Notes under the pieces: model-generated
What the model was told of the DNA's origin: nothing
Seen by the model: the letters and a program-made list of their open reading frames with translations, nothing else
Database searches by the model: none
Position numbers and translations under genes: made by a program
Source: Ahniella affigens
GTDB lineage: Bacteria; Pseudomonadota; Gammaproteobacteria; Xanthomonadales; Ahniellaceae
Length of the DNA stretch: 64,000 nt
Reading direction: 5' to 3'
NCBI RefSeq assembly: GCF_003015185.1
Contig: NZ_CP027860.1
Coordinates: forward strand, 1,922,001 to 1,986,000
Shown: piece after piece, positions 34,327 through 43,640 of the stretch
Layout of the letters: every line of letters starts with the position of its first letter
Numbering within the stretch: the first letter of the stretch is position 1

Positions 34327-36918
34327 ATGTCTGAAACGCACACAATGGCACCAACCAACCGGTTCGTGGTGCTGAAATTTGGTGGTACGAGTGTTGCCAC
34401 GGCGGCCCGTTGGCGGGCGATCCATGAGATCAGCCAAGCGCGGCGTCGGGACGGATTCCAGGTCGTGATCGTCGTGTCGGCGCTCAGCGGAGTCACCAAC
34501 CTTCTGCAAGCCATCATCGATGCCACTGGCGCATCTGTGCGGCAACAGGCGCTGACCGACATCCGGAGCAAGCACGAGCAATTGCTCGACAGTCTCGGTC
34601 TGGCGATGCCCGAGAGCGTGGTGCGGCAACTCGCCGAATTGGCAGCGCTCGTCGAACAGGCCTCAGACTTATCGGCCAAACTGGATTGGCAGGCCCGGCT
34701 CATGGCGCAGGGCGAACTGTTGTCCAGCCAGCTCGGCGTCGCGCTGTTCCGGCACTGGCAGACCGAAGCGGATTGGCTGGATTCCCGCCAGGTCCTGCAA
34801 GCCATCGATGAAGAGAACCAAAGTGATTGGGGCCGGTGGCTATCGGTCAATTGCCAGTGCCAACGTCAGCCCATTTGGAATCAGCGGCTGCTGGCTGAAG
34901 CCTCAACCCACATCGCACCTGGTTTCATGGCTCGGAACGCCGATGGCCAGACGGTCATTCTCGGGCGCGGCGGTTCTGATACCAGTGCGGCGTATCTGGG
35001 AGCCGTTCTGGGGGCTGAACGAGTCGAGATCTGGACAGACGTCGCCGGCATGTTCAGCGCCGATCCACGGCAGGTGCCGGAGGCGCGGTTGCTCGGTGAA
35101 CTGGACTTCGAGGAAGCGCAGGAAATCACGACCACGGGCGCCAAAGTATTGCATCCGCGCTCGATTGGTCCGGTTCGCGAAACAGACACCCCGTTGTGGA
35201 TCAAGGACACGAATCGGCCGGACCTCGCCGGAACGGTCATTTGCGCGAAGACAAAGGAGCGCGCGCCGAGCATCAAGGCGATCAGCCAGCGCAAAGGCGT
35301 GGTGCTGGTGTCGATGGAAACGCTGGGTATGTGGAATCAGGTCGGATTTCTTGCCGATGTATTCGCCGCATTCAAGCAGCATGGATTGTCGGTCGACCTG
35401 ATTGGTTCGGCCGAAACGAACGTGACGGTGTCTTTGGATCCGAGCGAAAACCTCGTCAATTCCAATGTGCTGGAAGCGCTGTGTACCGATTTGGCGAAGG
35501 TTTGTCGGGTCAAAGTGATTGGCCCATGCGCAGCCATTACGTTGGTCGGTCGTGGCATGCGTGCGATGTTGTCCAGATTGTCGGCGGTATTTGGCGAAGT
35601 CGGCAGTCGGCGCGTGCATCTGATATCGCAGAGCTCGAACGACTTGAATCTCACGTTTGTTGTCGACGAATCCGAAGCGGTTGGCCTGCTCGGTAACCTG
35701 CACCAGGCGTTGGTGCATGCCGGCGTCATGCGAGTCGATGATATGGCCGTATTCGGCCCAAGCTGGAGCAGTCTCTATCGATCCGAGCACAGTGCGCCCA
35801 CGCCTTGGTGGCAGACCGAGCAGGCGGCACTGCTGGATGTCGCTGCCGGTCGGAGTCCGCGCTACGTCTATCACGCCGACACCATTCGCGAACGCGCCCA
35901 GGCGCTCCGGGCGATCAGCAGCGTTGATCGCTGGTTTTATGCGCAGAAGGCCAATGACCACGCGTCCGTACTGAAACTGATTGCCGAAGCGGGGCTCGAC
36001 ATCGAATGCGTCTCGCCGGGGGAGTTGGCGCAGGCCCAGGCGGCGGCGCCCAAAGCGGCGCGCTTGTACACCCCGAACTTTGCGAGCGCCGACGAATTGC
36101 GTGCGGCGTGCACGCAGGCTACCGAGTTGAGTGTTGATGCCGTACAGGCATTGCAATTCGCGCCGGACGCCTACGCCGGGCGGCGGATCCTCTTGCGCCT
36201 GGATCTTGGCGTGGGTCGCGGGCATCACGACAAAGTCCGCACGGGCGGTGCGCGCTCCAAGTTCGGTATTGCGCTGAACGACCTGCCTGCAGCATTGCAA
36301 GCGGCGCAGGCCGCGGGCGCGATCGTGTATGGCCTGCACGCGCATCTCGGTTCCGGCATTCTGGACCTTGGGCATTTCCGCGAGGTTTATGCCCATTTGG
36401 CAAGCTTGGCCGAGCGGATTCCGTCGGTCGCGGTACTCAACATTGGCGGCGGCTTGGGTGTGCCGTACTGGCCGGATGAACGCCCGCTCGATCTGGCCGC
36501 GTTGGCGGCCACGTTGGCTGAGGTCAAGGCGGCCTACCCGCAGTTTGAACTGTGGATGGAACCCGGGCGCTTCTTGGTGGCCGAGGCGGGCGTGCTCCTG
36601 ACGCGGGTGACGCAGATCAAGCACAAACAGGGCGTGCAGTTTGTCGGCGTCGACGCTGGCATGCATGTGCTGGCGCGCCCGGCGCTGTATGAGGCTTACC
36701 ATGGCATCTGGAACTTGAGCAAGGCGGGCCAGCCAGCTGATACTTTGGTGACGGTGGTCGGCCAGATCTGCGAAAGCGGGGATGTGCTCGGCCGGGACCG
36801 TCGTATCGCTGCCCCGGAGGTCGGCGATGTGCTGCTGCTGAGCCATGCTGGCGCCTACGGCGCGGTCATGGCGTCGCAGTACAACCGTCGCCCTGCTGCT
36901 GATGAGGTCATGTTGTGA
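34327..36918 (+). CDS. lysAC: Bifunctional aspartate kinase / diaminopimelate decarboxylase
   Basis: A fusion of the first and last enzymes of lysine synthesis, 863 residues. Residues about 1-290 are aspartokinase (VLKFGGTSVATAARW at 14-28; GRGGSDTSAAYLGAVLGAERVEIWTDVAGMFSADPR). Residues about 300-465 are two ACT regulatory domains (MWNQVGFLADVFAAFKQHGLSVDLI). Residues about 490-863 are a fold-III PLP decarboxylase with Lys541 in WFYAQKANDHASVLK, then HAHLGSGI, NIGGGLGVPY and EPGRFLVAEAG. This fusion is typical of Xanthomonadales. The murL start overlaps its stop (GTGA). The order of the fusion is kinase first. Confidence 0.97.
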   Translation: MSETHTMAPTNRFVVLKFGGTSVATAARWRAIHEISQARRRDGFQVVIVVSALSGVTNLLQAIIDATGASVRQQALTDIRSKHEQLLDSLGLAMPESVVRQLAELAALVEQASDLSAKLDWQARLMAQGELLSSQLGVALFRHWQTEADWLDSRQVLQAIDEENQSDWGRWLSVNCQCQRQPIWNQRLLAEASTHIAPGFMARNADGQTVILGRGGSDTSAAYLGAVLGAERVEIWTDVAGMFSADPRQVPEARLLGELDFEEAQEITTTGAKVLHPRSIGPVRETDTPLWIKDTNRPDLAGTVICAKTKERAPSIKAISQRKGVVLVSMETLGMWNQVGFLADVFAAFKQHGLSVDLIGSAETNVTVSLDPSENLVNSNVLEALCTDLAKVCRVKVIGPCAAITLVGRGMRAMLSRLSAVFGEVGSRRVHLISQSSNDLNLTFVVDESEAVGLLGNLHQALVHAGVMRVDDMAVFGPSWSSLYRSEHSAPTPWWQTEQAALLDVAAGRSPRYVYHADTIRERAQALRAISSVDRWFYAQKANDHASVLKLIAEAGLDIECVSPGELAQAQAAAPKAARLYTPNFASADELRAACTQATELSVDAVQALQFAPDAYAGRRILLRLDLGVGRGHHDKVRTGGARSKFGIALNDLPAALQAAQAAGAIVYGLHAHLGSGILDLGHFREVYAHLASLAERIPSVAVLNIGGGLGVPYWPDERPLDLAALAATLAEVKAAYPQFELWMEPGRFLVAEAGVLLTRVTQIKHKQGVQFVGVDAGMHVLARPALYEAYHGIWNLSKAGQPADTLVTVVGQICESGDVLGRDRRIAAPEVGDVLLLSHAGAYGAVMASQYNRRPAADEVML

Positions 36919-38261
36919 TAGCGCTCGATCCGAAATCGCTGCGTCGTTTCGAGTTTGTCTCGGCCGACTACGACCCTGCAACCGGGGTTGCGGCGCTCTG
37001 TTACCGATTCGACCAGGGGCCAGACCTGGTGGAGCGGATCACGTTTCCGAATGCGCCTGCTGTGCACCCTGGTCGCGAGCAGGCACTGGCCAGCGCGTTA
37101 CAGCTCCTGCATCTGATTGTCGGGGTCAGCTATTACAAAGCGGCTGTGCCCGAATCGATCGTCATTCACGGCGCTGGGGTCGATGCGCCGCGGGCCGCCA
37201 TGCTGGAGGAGCTGTACTTGCATGGGCTGGGTGAGTTCGCTCACCAGAATCAGCTTGATCTGCGCGGCCGGATTCACTTCCCGGCAGCATCTGCTGCAAG
37301 CGCTCCGGCTGCCCATTTGGGTCTACGGAACCGCAATCTCGTGCCCGTGGGTGGTGGCAAAGATTCCCTGGTCACGTTGGAAGCACTGCGCGAACTCGGG
37401 CAGGACAATCTGGCTGTGCAGGTGGGCAGTTCGCCGTTGATCGCCAACGTGATTGCCGAATCGGGCTTGCCTGGCCTGATGATCGGCCGGGAACTGAGCC
37501 CGCATCTGTTTGCCCTCAATCGCGCCGGCGCGTACAACGGGCACATTCCGGTCACGGCGATCAATTCGGTGATCTTGGTCGTTGCGGCGTTGATCTATGA
37601 CTGCTCCGCCATTGTCTTTTCGAACGAGCGGTCGGCATCGAGTGCGAATCTCGTCAAGGACGGCTTTGCCGTCAATCATCAGTGGAGCAAGAGCCTTCGT
37701 TTCGAACAGCTCTTGCGCCAGGAAATTGCGCGCACCATTGCGACCGACTTGAACTACTTCTCGGCGCTCAGAGCCCTGTCTGAGCTCGCCGTGACCCAAC
37801 GCTTCGCCAAGCTTGATCGGTACTTCGCGAGCTTCTCCAGCTGCAATCGGAATTTTCGAATTTTGGGTGACCGGCCCACGCAGCGTTGGTGCGGCGAGTG
37901 CCCGAAGTGCCACTTCGTGTTTCTGGGCCTCGCGCCGTTCCTGTCCAAAACCAAGCTGCTCGGCATCTTTGGTCAGAATCTGCTCGATCGGGCGGATCTG
38001 GCTACGGCGTTCGATGGCCTCCTGGAAGTCAATGCGCAGTTCAAGCCCTTTGAATGTGTGGGAGAGGGGCGAGAGTCGCGAGCGGCGATGGCCGAGCTGA
38101 CCCAGCGCGCTGAGTGGCGCGAGGACGCCATCGTCAAGCGCTTTGCGCAGCACATTGCCCCCGAACTCGATTCGGCCGAATTGGCATTGGCGCCGCTGCT
38201 GGCTGCCGAGGGTGATCACTTCGTGCCAGCGGCCCTGGCCAAGATCCTGCATGCAGCTTGA
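36915..38261 (+). CDS. murL: UDP-MurNAc-L-Ala-L-Glu epimerase MurL
   Basis: A 448-residue enzyme that converts the L-Glu residue of UDP-MurNAc-L-Ala-L-Glu to D-Glu, replacing the glutamate racemase route; it was characterised in Xanthomonas oryzae. An ATP-pyrophosphatase-like loop VPVGGGKDSLVTLEAL (about residues 142-157) fits its ATP-dependent mechanism. The FSSCNRNFRILGDRPTQRWCGECPKCHFVFLGLAPFL segment holds conserved cysteines. The GTG start overlaps the lysAC stop, and its end overlaps murD2 by 11 bases, so the three are one operon. Identification rests on my recognition of the family plus the murD2 neighbour. Confidence 0.93.
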   Translation: MIALDPKSLRRFEFVSADYDPATGVAALCYRFDQGPDLVERITFPNAPAVHPGREQALASALQLLHLIVGVSYYKAAVPESIVIHGAGVDAPRAAMLEELYLHGLGEFAHQNQLDLRGRIHFPAASAASAPAAHLGLRNRNLVPVGGGKDSLVTLEALRELGQDNLAVQVGSSPLIANVIAESGLPGLMIGRELSPHLFALNRAGAYNGHIPVTAINSVILVVAALIYDCSAIVFSNERSASSANLVKDGFAVNHQWSKSLRFEQLLRQEIARTIATDLNYFSALRALSELAVTQRFAKLDRYFASFSSCNRNFRILGDRPTQRWCGECPKCHFVFLGLAPFLSKTKLLGIFGQNLLDRADLATAFDGLLEVNAQFKPFECVGEGRESRAAMAELTQRAEWREDAIVKRFAQHIAPELDSAELALAPLLAAEGDHFVPAALAKILHAA

Positions 38262-39654
38262 GGCACTCAGGGGTTGCAAGGTCGCGATCTGGGGGTTTGG
38301 TCGCGAAGGTCGCGCGGCGTTGCTGGCCGTTCGGCGCGCATGCCCCGGTCAGGGCTTGGTCGTGCTGTGCAGTGCCGCTGAGCGCGAAGACGTTGCGGGA
38401 CTGAACCTGGATCATGTCGACATCGATTGTTCCGTAGTGGACGCGACCGTGTTGCGGCGATTTGATGTGGTCATCAAGTCGCCCGGCATCAGTCCCTATC
38501 AAGTAGCGGTCGAGGCCGCAGCGGACACCGGCGTGCGCTTCGTGTCGGGCAGCCAGCTGTGGTTCGCCGCACACCGTTCGGCGCGCACGATCTGTGTCAC
38601 CGCAACCAAGGGCAAGAGCACAACCACAAGTCTGATCGCGCACTTGCTGCGCAGCTTGGGCGTTCGCACGGGCCTGGCTGGCAATATTGGACTGCCGCTG
38701 CTCGAAGTGCTCGATCCTGATGAGCCGCCAGCCATCTGGGTCATCGAGCTATCCAGCTTTCAGACCCGCGATGCCGACGCGAAACCGACGCTTGCCGTCA
38801 TCAACAATCTGTTGGAAGAGCATCTCGATTGGCATGGCAGCGTGACGCGCTATCGGCAGGATAAGCTCGCATTGATTCAGGGCGCCGAACAGGTGCTGTT
38901 GAATGCGAGTGATCCCGTACTGGCAGCCATGCCGACAGACGGTTCCCGGGGCAGTACGCATTGGTACAACCAGGCGCAAGGCTGGCATGTGGCAGGCTGT
39001 TTTATCTGCCATGGCCGCGACGCGGTGTTTCCGATCGATCAGCTACCGATTCCGGGCCGCCACAACGCGGAGAACGCCTGCGCGGCGCTGGCCGCGATTG
39101 CGTTGCTGGGCTACGACGCCATTCTTGCGGCACCGGCCTTGGCAACGTTTCAACCATTGCCGCACCGGTTGCAGACGCTGGGTGTGCGATCCGGGATTCG
39201 CTATATCAACGACAGCATTGCCACCACCCCGGCGGCCGCGTTGGCCGCTTACGAATTTGCCGCGCGAAATGGATTGCCAGTCGCGCAGATCGTTGGCGGC
39301 CATGATCGCGGGCTCGACTGGCAAGACTTCATTGCCAGGATGTGCCGTCAGCCGCCCACTGCGTTGATTTGGACGGGCGCAGCCGGCGCACGCGTGTTCG
39401 CCAGTCTGACCGACGCCGAGCGCGCAGCGATGCGTGCCCAATTTGCCGCTGGGTTCGATGCGGCGTTTGCGCTCGCACAGCTGGCGTTGTCAGCCACTCA
39501 AGACCGCAGCGAGCGCGGCACAGTGTTGCTGTCGCCGGGCGCGCCGAGCTTTGGGCAGTTCAAGGACTACGTGGCGCGGGGCAAGCATTTCGCCGAATTG
39601 GCAGGGTTTGCCAGCGACGACATTGCTGGGATTGCCGGACTCGGAATTGCCTGA
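38251..39654 (+). CDS. murD2: UDP-MurNAc-L-alanine--L-glutamate ligase MurD2
   Basis: A 467-residue Mur ligase that adds L-Glu (not D-Glu) to UDP-MurNAc-L-Ala in the cytosol; MurL then epimerises the product. The N-terminal VAIWGFGREGRAALLAV nucleotide-binding fold is followed by the ATP loop VTATKGKSTTTSLIAHLLRS, then WVIELSSFQT, NNLLEEHLDWHG and PGRHNAENACAAL of Mur ligases. The C-terminal domain contains NDSIATTPAAALAAYEF and VLLSPGAPSFGQFKDYVARGKHF. It differs from classical MurD mainly in substrate choice, inferred from the adjacent murL. The ATG at 38251 is chosen over upstream frame extensions within murL. Confidence 0.92.
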   Translation: MQLEALRGCKVAIWGFGREGRAALLAVRRACPGQGLVVLCSAAEREDVAGLNLDHVDIDCSVVDATVLRRFDVVIKSPGISPYQVAVEAAADTGVRFVSGSQLWFAAHRSARTICVTATKGKSTTTSLIAHLLRSLGVRTGLAGNIGLPLLEVLDPDEPPAIWVIELSSFQTRDADAKPTLAVINNLLEEHLDWHGSVTRYRQDKLALIQGAEQVLLNASDPVLAAMPTDGSRGSTHWYNQAQGWHVAGCFICHGRDAVFPIDQLPIPGRHNAENACAALAAIALLGYDAILAAPALATFQPLPHRLQTLGVRSGIRYINDSIATTPAAALAAYEFAARNGLPVAQIVGGHDRGLDWQDFIARMCRQPPTALIWTGAAGARVFASLTDAERAAMRAQFAAGFDAAFALAQLALSATQDRSERGTVLLSPGAPSFGQFKDYVARGKHFAELAGFASDDIAGIAGLGIA

Positions 39655-39663
39655 GCACTCAGG
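39650..39663. terminator. Compact hairpin spanning the murD2 stop and the ubiA stop
   Basis: CCTGA-GCAC-TCAGG; the two converging stop codons are 4 bases apart and both lie within this palindrome. It may act as a bidirectional end; no strong U-tract is present, so confidence is limited. Confidence 0.4.
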
Positions 39664-40597
39664 GTTTGGCGGCGTTGGCCAAATCCAGTGCAAACGACAC
39701 GGCCATGCCCAGAAAGATCAGCGCGCCCGCCCAGTGGCTCAGCCGGAAGGCCCGAAAACAAGCGGCCGGGTCGCGTTTCCGGATCAGCCAATGCTGCAGT
39801 CCGATCCATAGGGTCGCAAGCCCCAAGCCGAGGTAAAACGGCCAACCCAGCCCGAGTTGCTGCCCGGCGAAAACCATGCAGACGAGAAAGGTCACGTGGA
39901 TGATGGCGATCGCGATCAGATCGAGGTCGCCGAACAGAATGGCGGTGGACTTGGCGCCGGCTTTCAAATCATCGTCACGATCGACCATCGCGTAAATGGT
40001 GTCGTAGGCCGTGGACCACAGCACATTGCCGAGGAACAGCAACGCGGCGATCCGGTCAACACCCCCGGATTCGGCCGCGTAGGCCATAGGCACTGCCCAG
40101 CCAAATGCCGCACCGAGCCAGAGCTGCGGCATGAACGTGACGCGCTTCATGAATGGGTAGACGATCGCCAGTGCCGCGCCCACAAACGCCAGTTCGATGG
40201 TCAGCAGGTCGGTCAGGCAAACGAGCAGAAACGCCAGCACCATCAACGCAGCGAATAGCAGCAGCGCCTCCCGGGGGCTGACCTGGCCGGACGCAATCGG
40301 GCGCTGGCGCGTGCGGGCAACCTGCGGATCGAGCTTGCGATCGGCATAGTCGTTAATCACGCAGCCGGCCGAGCGCATCAGGATGACGCCGATACTGAAG
40401 ATGATCAGGTTCTTCCAAGACGGCACACCACGCGCGGCAGCCCAGAGCCCCCACCAGGTTGGCCACAGCAGCAGGAGCCAGCCGATCGGCTTGTCCAGGC
40501 GCATCAGGAGCGCGTATTGCTGCCAGCGCGGTGCGCGGACCACCGCAGGCGCGACTGAGGGTCTGGATGACGGAACCGCGTGGCTTTGTTTCGGCAT
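39659..40597 (-). CDS. ubiA: 4-hydroxybenzoate octaprenyltransferase
   Basis: A 312-residue polytopic prenyltransferase of ubiquinone synthesis; it attaches the polyprenyl tail to 4-hydroxybenzoate at the inner membrane. The two Asp-rich motifs are clear: NDYADRKLDPQVARTRQRPI (about residues 102-121) and DTIYAMVDRDDDLKAG (about residues 214-229). The N-terminal MRLDKPIGWLLLLWPTWWGLW is diagnostic. It is convergent with murD2 and divergent from the RNA helicase. The start is the ATG at 40597. Confidence 0.96.
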   Translation of the reverse strand: MPKQSHAVPSSRPSVAPAVVRAPRWQQYALLMRLDKPIGWLLLLWPTWWGLWAAARGVPSWKNLIIFSIGVILMRSAGCVINDYADRKLDPQVARTRQRPIASGQVSPREALLLFAALMVLAFLLVCLTDLLTIELAFVGAALAIVYPFMKRVTFMPQLWLGAAFGWAVPMAYAAESGGVDRIAALLFLGNVLWSTAYDTIYAMVDRDDDLKAGAKSTAILFGDLDLIAIAIIHVTFLVCMVFAGQQLGLGWPFYLGLGLATLWIGLQHWLIRKRDPAACFRAFRLSHWAGALIFLGMAVSFALDLANAAKP

Positions 40598-40803
40598 GGC
40601 CGAAGCCTGTCCTCGAAGGGTAAGGTGGATGATTGTGCCAAGTGGCCGCCGATGCTTCCAGCCACTGCGCGACAGCGTTCCGAGGGTTTACAATGACGCT
40701 GCACACCGGTGTCCGGTTCATGGTTCGTTCCGGACAGAAGAACCGCGGCTCGCTACAATCCGCGGCCGCGCCGGTGGCGCCACCCCTTTCCAAGGCGCCC
40801 GAA

Positions 40804-42828
40804 ATGCCCAAGTCCGAAGCTCCTGCCGCAGAGTCGCTGCGGTTCGATCAATTAAATCTCCCGAAGAGTCTGCTCGACGCGCTAACTGCCGTTGGCTACG
40901 AGACGCCGTCGCCGATTCAGGCCGCGACGATTCCGCCACTGCTGGAAGGTCGCGACGTGCTTGGCCAGGCGCAAACGGGTACCGGCAAAACGGCTGCCTT
41001 CGCACTGCCGGTTCTGGCGCGCATCAGCCCGGACCAGCGGCTGCCGCAGGCTTTGGTGTTGTGTCCGACGCGCGAATTGGCCATCCAGGTCGCCGAAGCG
41101 TTCCAGAAATACGCCTCCAAGTTGGAAGATTTTCATGTGCTGCCGATTTATGGCGGACAGGGCTATGGTCAGCAATTGCAGGGCTTGCGTCGCGGCGTTG
41201 ATGTGGTGGTGGGCACACCAGGCCGCGTGATCGATCATCTGGAGCGCGGCACACTGGACTTGTCCAAACTGAAGACGCTCGTGCTGGACGAAGCGGACGA
41301 AATGCTGCGCATGGGCTTCATCGATGATGTCCGCGCCATTCTCGACAAGACGCCGCCCGAGCGCCAGATCGCGCTGTTCTCGGCGACCATGCCGGCGCCG
41401 ATCAAGAAGATTGCCGACACGTATTTGAAGAACCCGGTTGAAGTCGCCATCGCGTCGAAGACGCGCACGGCCACAACGGTCAAGCAGCGTTACTGGCTCG
41501 GTTCGCCCGCGCAAAAGCTCGAGGCGCTGACGCGCATTTTAGAAGTCGAACCGTTCGAAGGCATGATCGTGTTCGCCCGCACCAAGCAGGCAACCGAAGA
41601 ACTTGCCGAGAAGCTGGCCGCGCGTGGATTTTCGGCGCAGGCGATCAACGGCGATATCCCGCAGGCGCTGCGGGAAAAGACGATTGCCAAACTGAAAGAC
41701 GGCTCGCTCGACATTCTGGTGGCCACTGATGTGGCCGCACGCGGTCTGGACGTCGATCGCATCAGCCACGTGGTCAACTTCGATGTGCCGTATGACGTGG
41801 AAAGCTACGTGCATCGGATTGGCCGGACCGGCCGCGCGGGCCGCAGTGGCGACGCAATCCTGTTCGTATCGCCACGCGAGCGCGGCATGCTGCGCACGAT
41901 CGAGCGCGTCACGCGCCAGATCATCGAGCCAATGGATCTGCCGACAGTCGATGCGATCAACCAAAGTCGCGTCAGCAAGTTCAAGAGCCGGATCACCGAG
42001 GCGCTGGCTCAGGGCGGTCTTGCGGTGTTCCTGGAGCTGATCGAGGAGTTCGAGCGGGAGCACGGCACCAGCACCATTGAAATTGCGGCCGCGCTCGCAC
42101 GCATGGTGCAAGGTGAGACCCCACTGCTGGTGTCGCCGGATTCGAAGCGCGAACCGTTCCAGAAGTTCCGCCAGAACGACAGCCGCGACGAGCGTCCGTT
42201 CACCAAGCGCGCCGATCGCGACGAGCGGCCGACCCGCCGTCGGCACCAAGATGCCGAACCGTTGCCGCCGCGCCAGCACGCCATCAGCGCGGAAGCGCCG
42301 AGTCGCGATGAGTCCGCGCCGACTAAGCGCCCCCGGATCGAGCGTTTTGACGACGAGGCGCCTAGTGCCCGCGGCAGCGAGCGTCCGGCACCGCGCGAAC
42401 GCCGTGAGCGTCGCAAGGAAGATGGGTTCGAAACGTTCCGAATTGCGGTCGGCCGCGTCAACGGCGCCATGCCGCGCAATATCATCGGTGCAATCGCCAA
42501 TGAGGCGGGCCTGGAATCCGGTCATATCGGACGGCTCGAAATCTTTGACGACTACAGCCTGATCGACCTGCCGGAAGGCATGCCGACCGACCTGTTCCAG
42601 CACCTGAAGAAGGTGTGGGTGTCGGGCAAGACGTTGGATATTCGCCGTTGGGAAGATAGTCCACCGCCGTTCCGCGGGAAACCAGAAAAGTTTGCCGGTG
42701 ACGATCGTCCGCGTCGGGACAAGCCTGTGGGCAAACCAAGTGCCGGCAAGGGTGGTCCAGGCAAACCGGGCCTAGGCAAACCGGGTCTTGGCAAAGCAGG
42801 TTTGGGCAAACCAAAGCGGAAGTACTGA
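40804..42828 (+). CDS. deaD: DEAD-box ATP-dependent RNA helicase (DeaD/CsdA type)
   Basis: A 674-residue RNA helicase for ribosome assembly and RNA turnover, often cold-induced. The Q motif (FDQLNLPKSLLDALTAVGYETPSPIQ) is followed by AQTGTGKTAAFALP, PTRELAIQV, VLDEADEML, SAT, ATDVAARGLDVDRISHVVNFDVP and HRIGRTGRAGR. After a basic, Arg/Asp-rich linker, residues about 535-620 form a DbpA-type RNA-binding domain (FRIAVGRVNGAMPRNIIGAIANEAGLESGHIGRLEIFDDYSLIDLP). The tail repeats GKPGLGKPGLGKAGLGKPKRKY-like units. An ATG at 40693 with a good GAGGG site would add 37 residues; the family alignment favours 40804. Confidence 0.93.
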   Translation: MPKSEAPAAESLRFDQLNLPKSLLDALTAVGYETPSPIQAATIPPLLEGRDVLGQAQTGTGKTAAFALPVLARISPDQRLPQALVLCPTRELAIQVAEAFQKYASKLEDFHVLPIYGGQGYGQQLQGLRRGVDVVVGTPGRVIDHLERGTLDLSKLKTLVLDEADEMLRMGFIDDVRAILDKTPPERQIALFSATMPAPIKKIADTYLKNPVEVAIASKTRTATTVKQRYWLGSPAQKLEALTRILEVEPFEGMIVFARTKQATEELAEKLAARGFSAQAINGDIPQALREKTIAKLKDGSLDILVATDVAARGLDVDRISHVVNFDVPYDVESYVHRIGRTGRAGRSGDAILFVSPRERGMLRTIERVTRQIIEPMDLPTVDAINQSRVSKFKSRITEALAQGGLAVFLELIEEFEREHGTSTIEIAAALARMVQGETPLLVSPDSKREPFQKFRQNDSRDERPFTKRADRDERPTRRRHQDAEPLPPRQHAISAEAPSRDESAPTKRPRIERFDDEAPSARGSERPAPRERRERRKEDGFETFRIAVGRVNGAMPRNIIGAIANEAGLESGHIGRLEIFDDYSLIDLPEGMPTDLFQHLKKVWVSGKTLDIRRWEDSPPPFRGKPEKFAGDDRPRRDKPVGKPSAGKGGPGKPGLGKPGLGKAGLGKPKRKY

Positions 42829-43131
42829 TCGATCAGAGAAAGACGCCCCGAGCGAGGATATGATTCAGTCCAAGCTGGACTTTCGGACTCGCACTGAGGC
42901 ACCGACCCGCATTGAGTCTCCGGCACGTGTCCGGACTCAATGAGCCAGAATCAAGCACTTGCGCGATTGATTCTGGGCGGGCCAGCCATGGCCCGCAACG
43001 ACTCTGAACGCGTTCAGAGGCTCCCTATAGGGCGTCTATCGGTTTTAGGGTCGTTAGCAGCGTGTCGACTGCGCAAGCCCGGCCCAGATTGAACTGGTAT
43101 ACTACCGAGCTGTCTTTTGGAGAATGAGCTC
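42829..43131. other. Palindrome-rich intergenic region between deaD and slyD
   Basis: About 300 bases without a gene but crowded with self-complementary sequence. The perfect palindrome CTGATCGATCAG is at 42825-42836. Hairpins follow at 42867-42881, 42911-42941 (11-bp stem with a 2-base bulge), 42946-42975 (9 bp) and 42977-42996 (8 bp, GCGGGCCA/TGGCCCGC). Perfect palindromes lie at 43002-43019 (CTCTGAACGCGTTCAGAG) and 43023-43032. It may be a structured 3' UTR or small RNA plus the slyD promoter; none matches an RNA family I know. Confidence 0.6.
43095..43103 (+). promoter_or_regulatory. Extended -10 promoter element upstream of slyD
   Basis: TGG followed by TATACT, 29 bases before the slyD ATG, fits an extended -10 box (TGn-TATAAT-like). 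There is no convincing -35 at the proper distance, as allowed for extended -10 promoters. Confidence 0.45.
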
Positions 43132-43620
43132 ATGCAAGTCGCAACGAATTCGGTGGTGTCTTTCCACTATGTCCTGACCGATGCCCAGAACGGCGAGGTG
43201 ATCGATTCCTCACGTGAGCGCGGCGAACCTTTGGTGATCCTGGCTGGTCGTGGTCAGCTGATCCCGGGTGTCGAGAAAGGTCTGGAAGGCAAAATCGTCG
43301 GCGACAAGTTTGTGCTCGAAATCGCACCGGAAGATGGCTACGGTCAACGCCGCGACGACGCCGTGCAGCGCTTGTCCAAAAAGTATTTCCCAAACGCTGA
43401 GCGCCTGAAGGCTGGCGACGAAGTGGTATTGCAAACCAAGTTCGGTCCGCAGCAGGTGCGCGTGCTGAAGGTCGGTGCCAGCGTGGTGGATGTCGATGTC
43501 AATCACCCGCTTGCCGGCGTGACGCTGAATTTCGACATCGAGATCACCGACGTGCGCGATGCGACGACCGAAGAACTCGAGCATGGTCATGCCCACGGTC
43601 CGGGCGGCCATCATCACTAA
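43132..43620 (+). CDS. slyD: FKBP-type peptidyl-prolyl isomerase SlyD
   Basis: A 162-residue cytosolic prolyl isomerase and metallochaperone. The FKBP/IF domain shows DAQNGEVIDSS, PLVILAGRGQLIPGVEKGLEGKIVGDKFVLEIAPEDGYGQ and VDVNHPLAGVTLNFDIEITDVRDAT. A short His-rich tail, HGHAHGPGGHHH, can bind nickel or zinc but is far shorter than in E. coli. The ATG at 43132 has GGAG 9 bases upstream; a TTG 5 codons earlier is less likely. Confidence 0.95.
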   Translation: MQVATNSVVSFHYVLTDAQNGEVIDSSRERGEPLVILAGRGQLIPGVEKGLEGKIVGDKFVLEIAPEDGYGQRRDDAVQRLSKKYFPNAERLKAGDEVVLQTKFGPQQVRVLKVGASVVDVDVNHPLAGVTLNFDIEITDVRDATTEELEHGHAHGPGGHHH

Positions 43621-43640
43621 GCCGAACCCTGCGCGCGACG

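Noticed and set aside
34903-36981. A 692-codon open frame antisense to lysAC
   Set aside because: The opposite strand encodes an unambiguous two-domain enzyme; the antisense product is Arg/His/Gln-rich without motifs.
42740-42822. Tandem DNA repeat at the end of deaD considered as a CRISPR-like or satellite repeat
   Set aside because: The repeats are short coding units for GKPGLGKP-type residues in the protein tail, without spacers.
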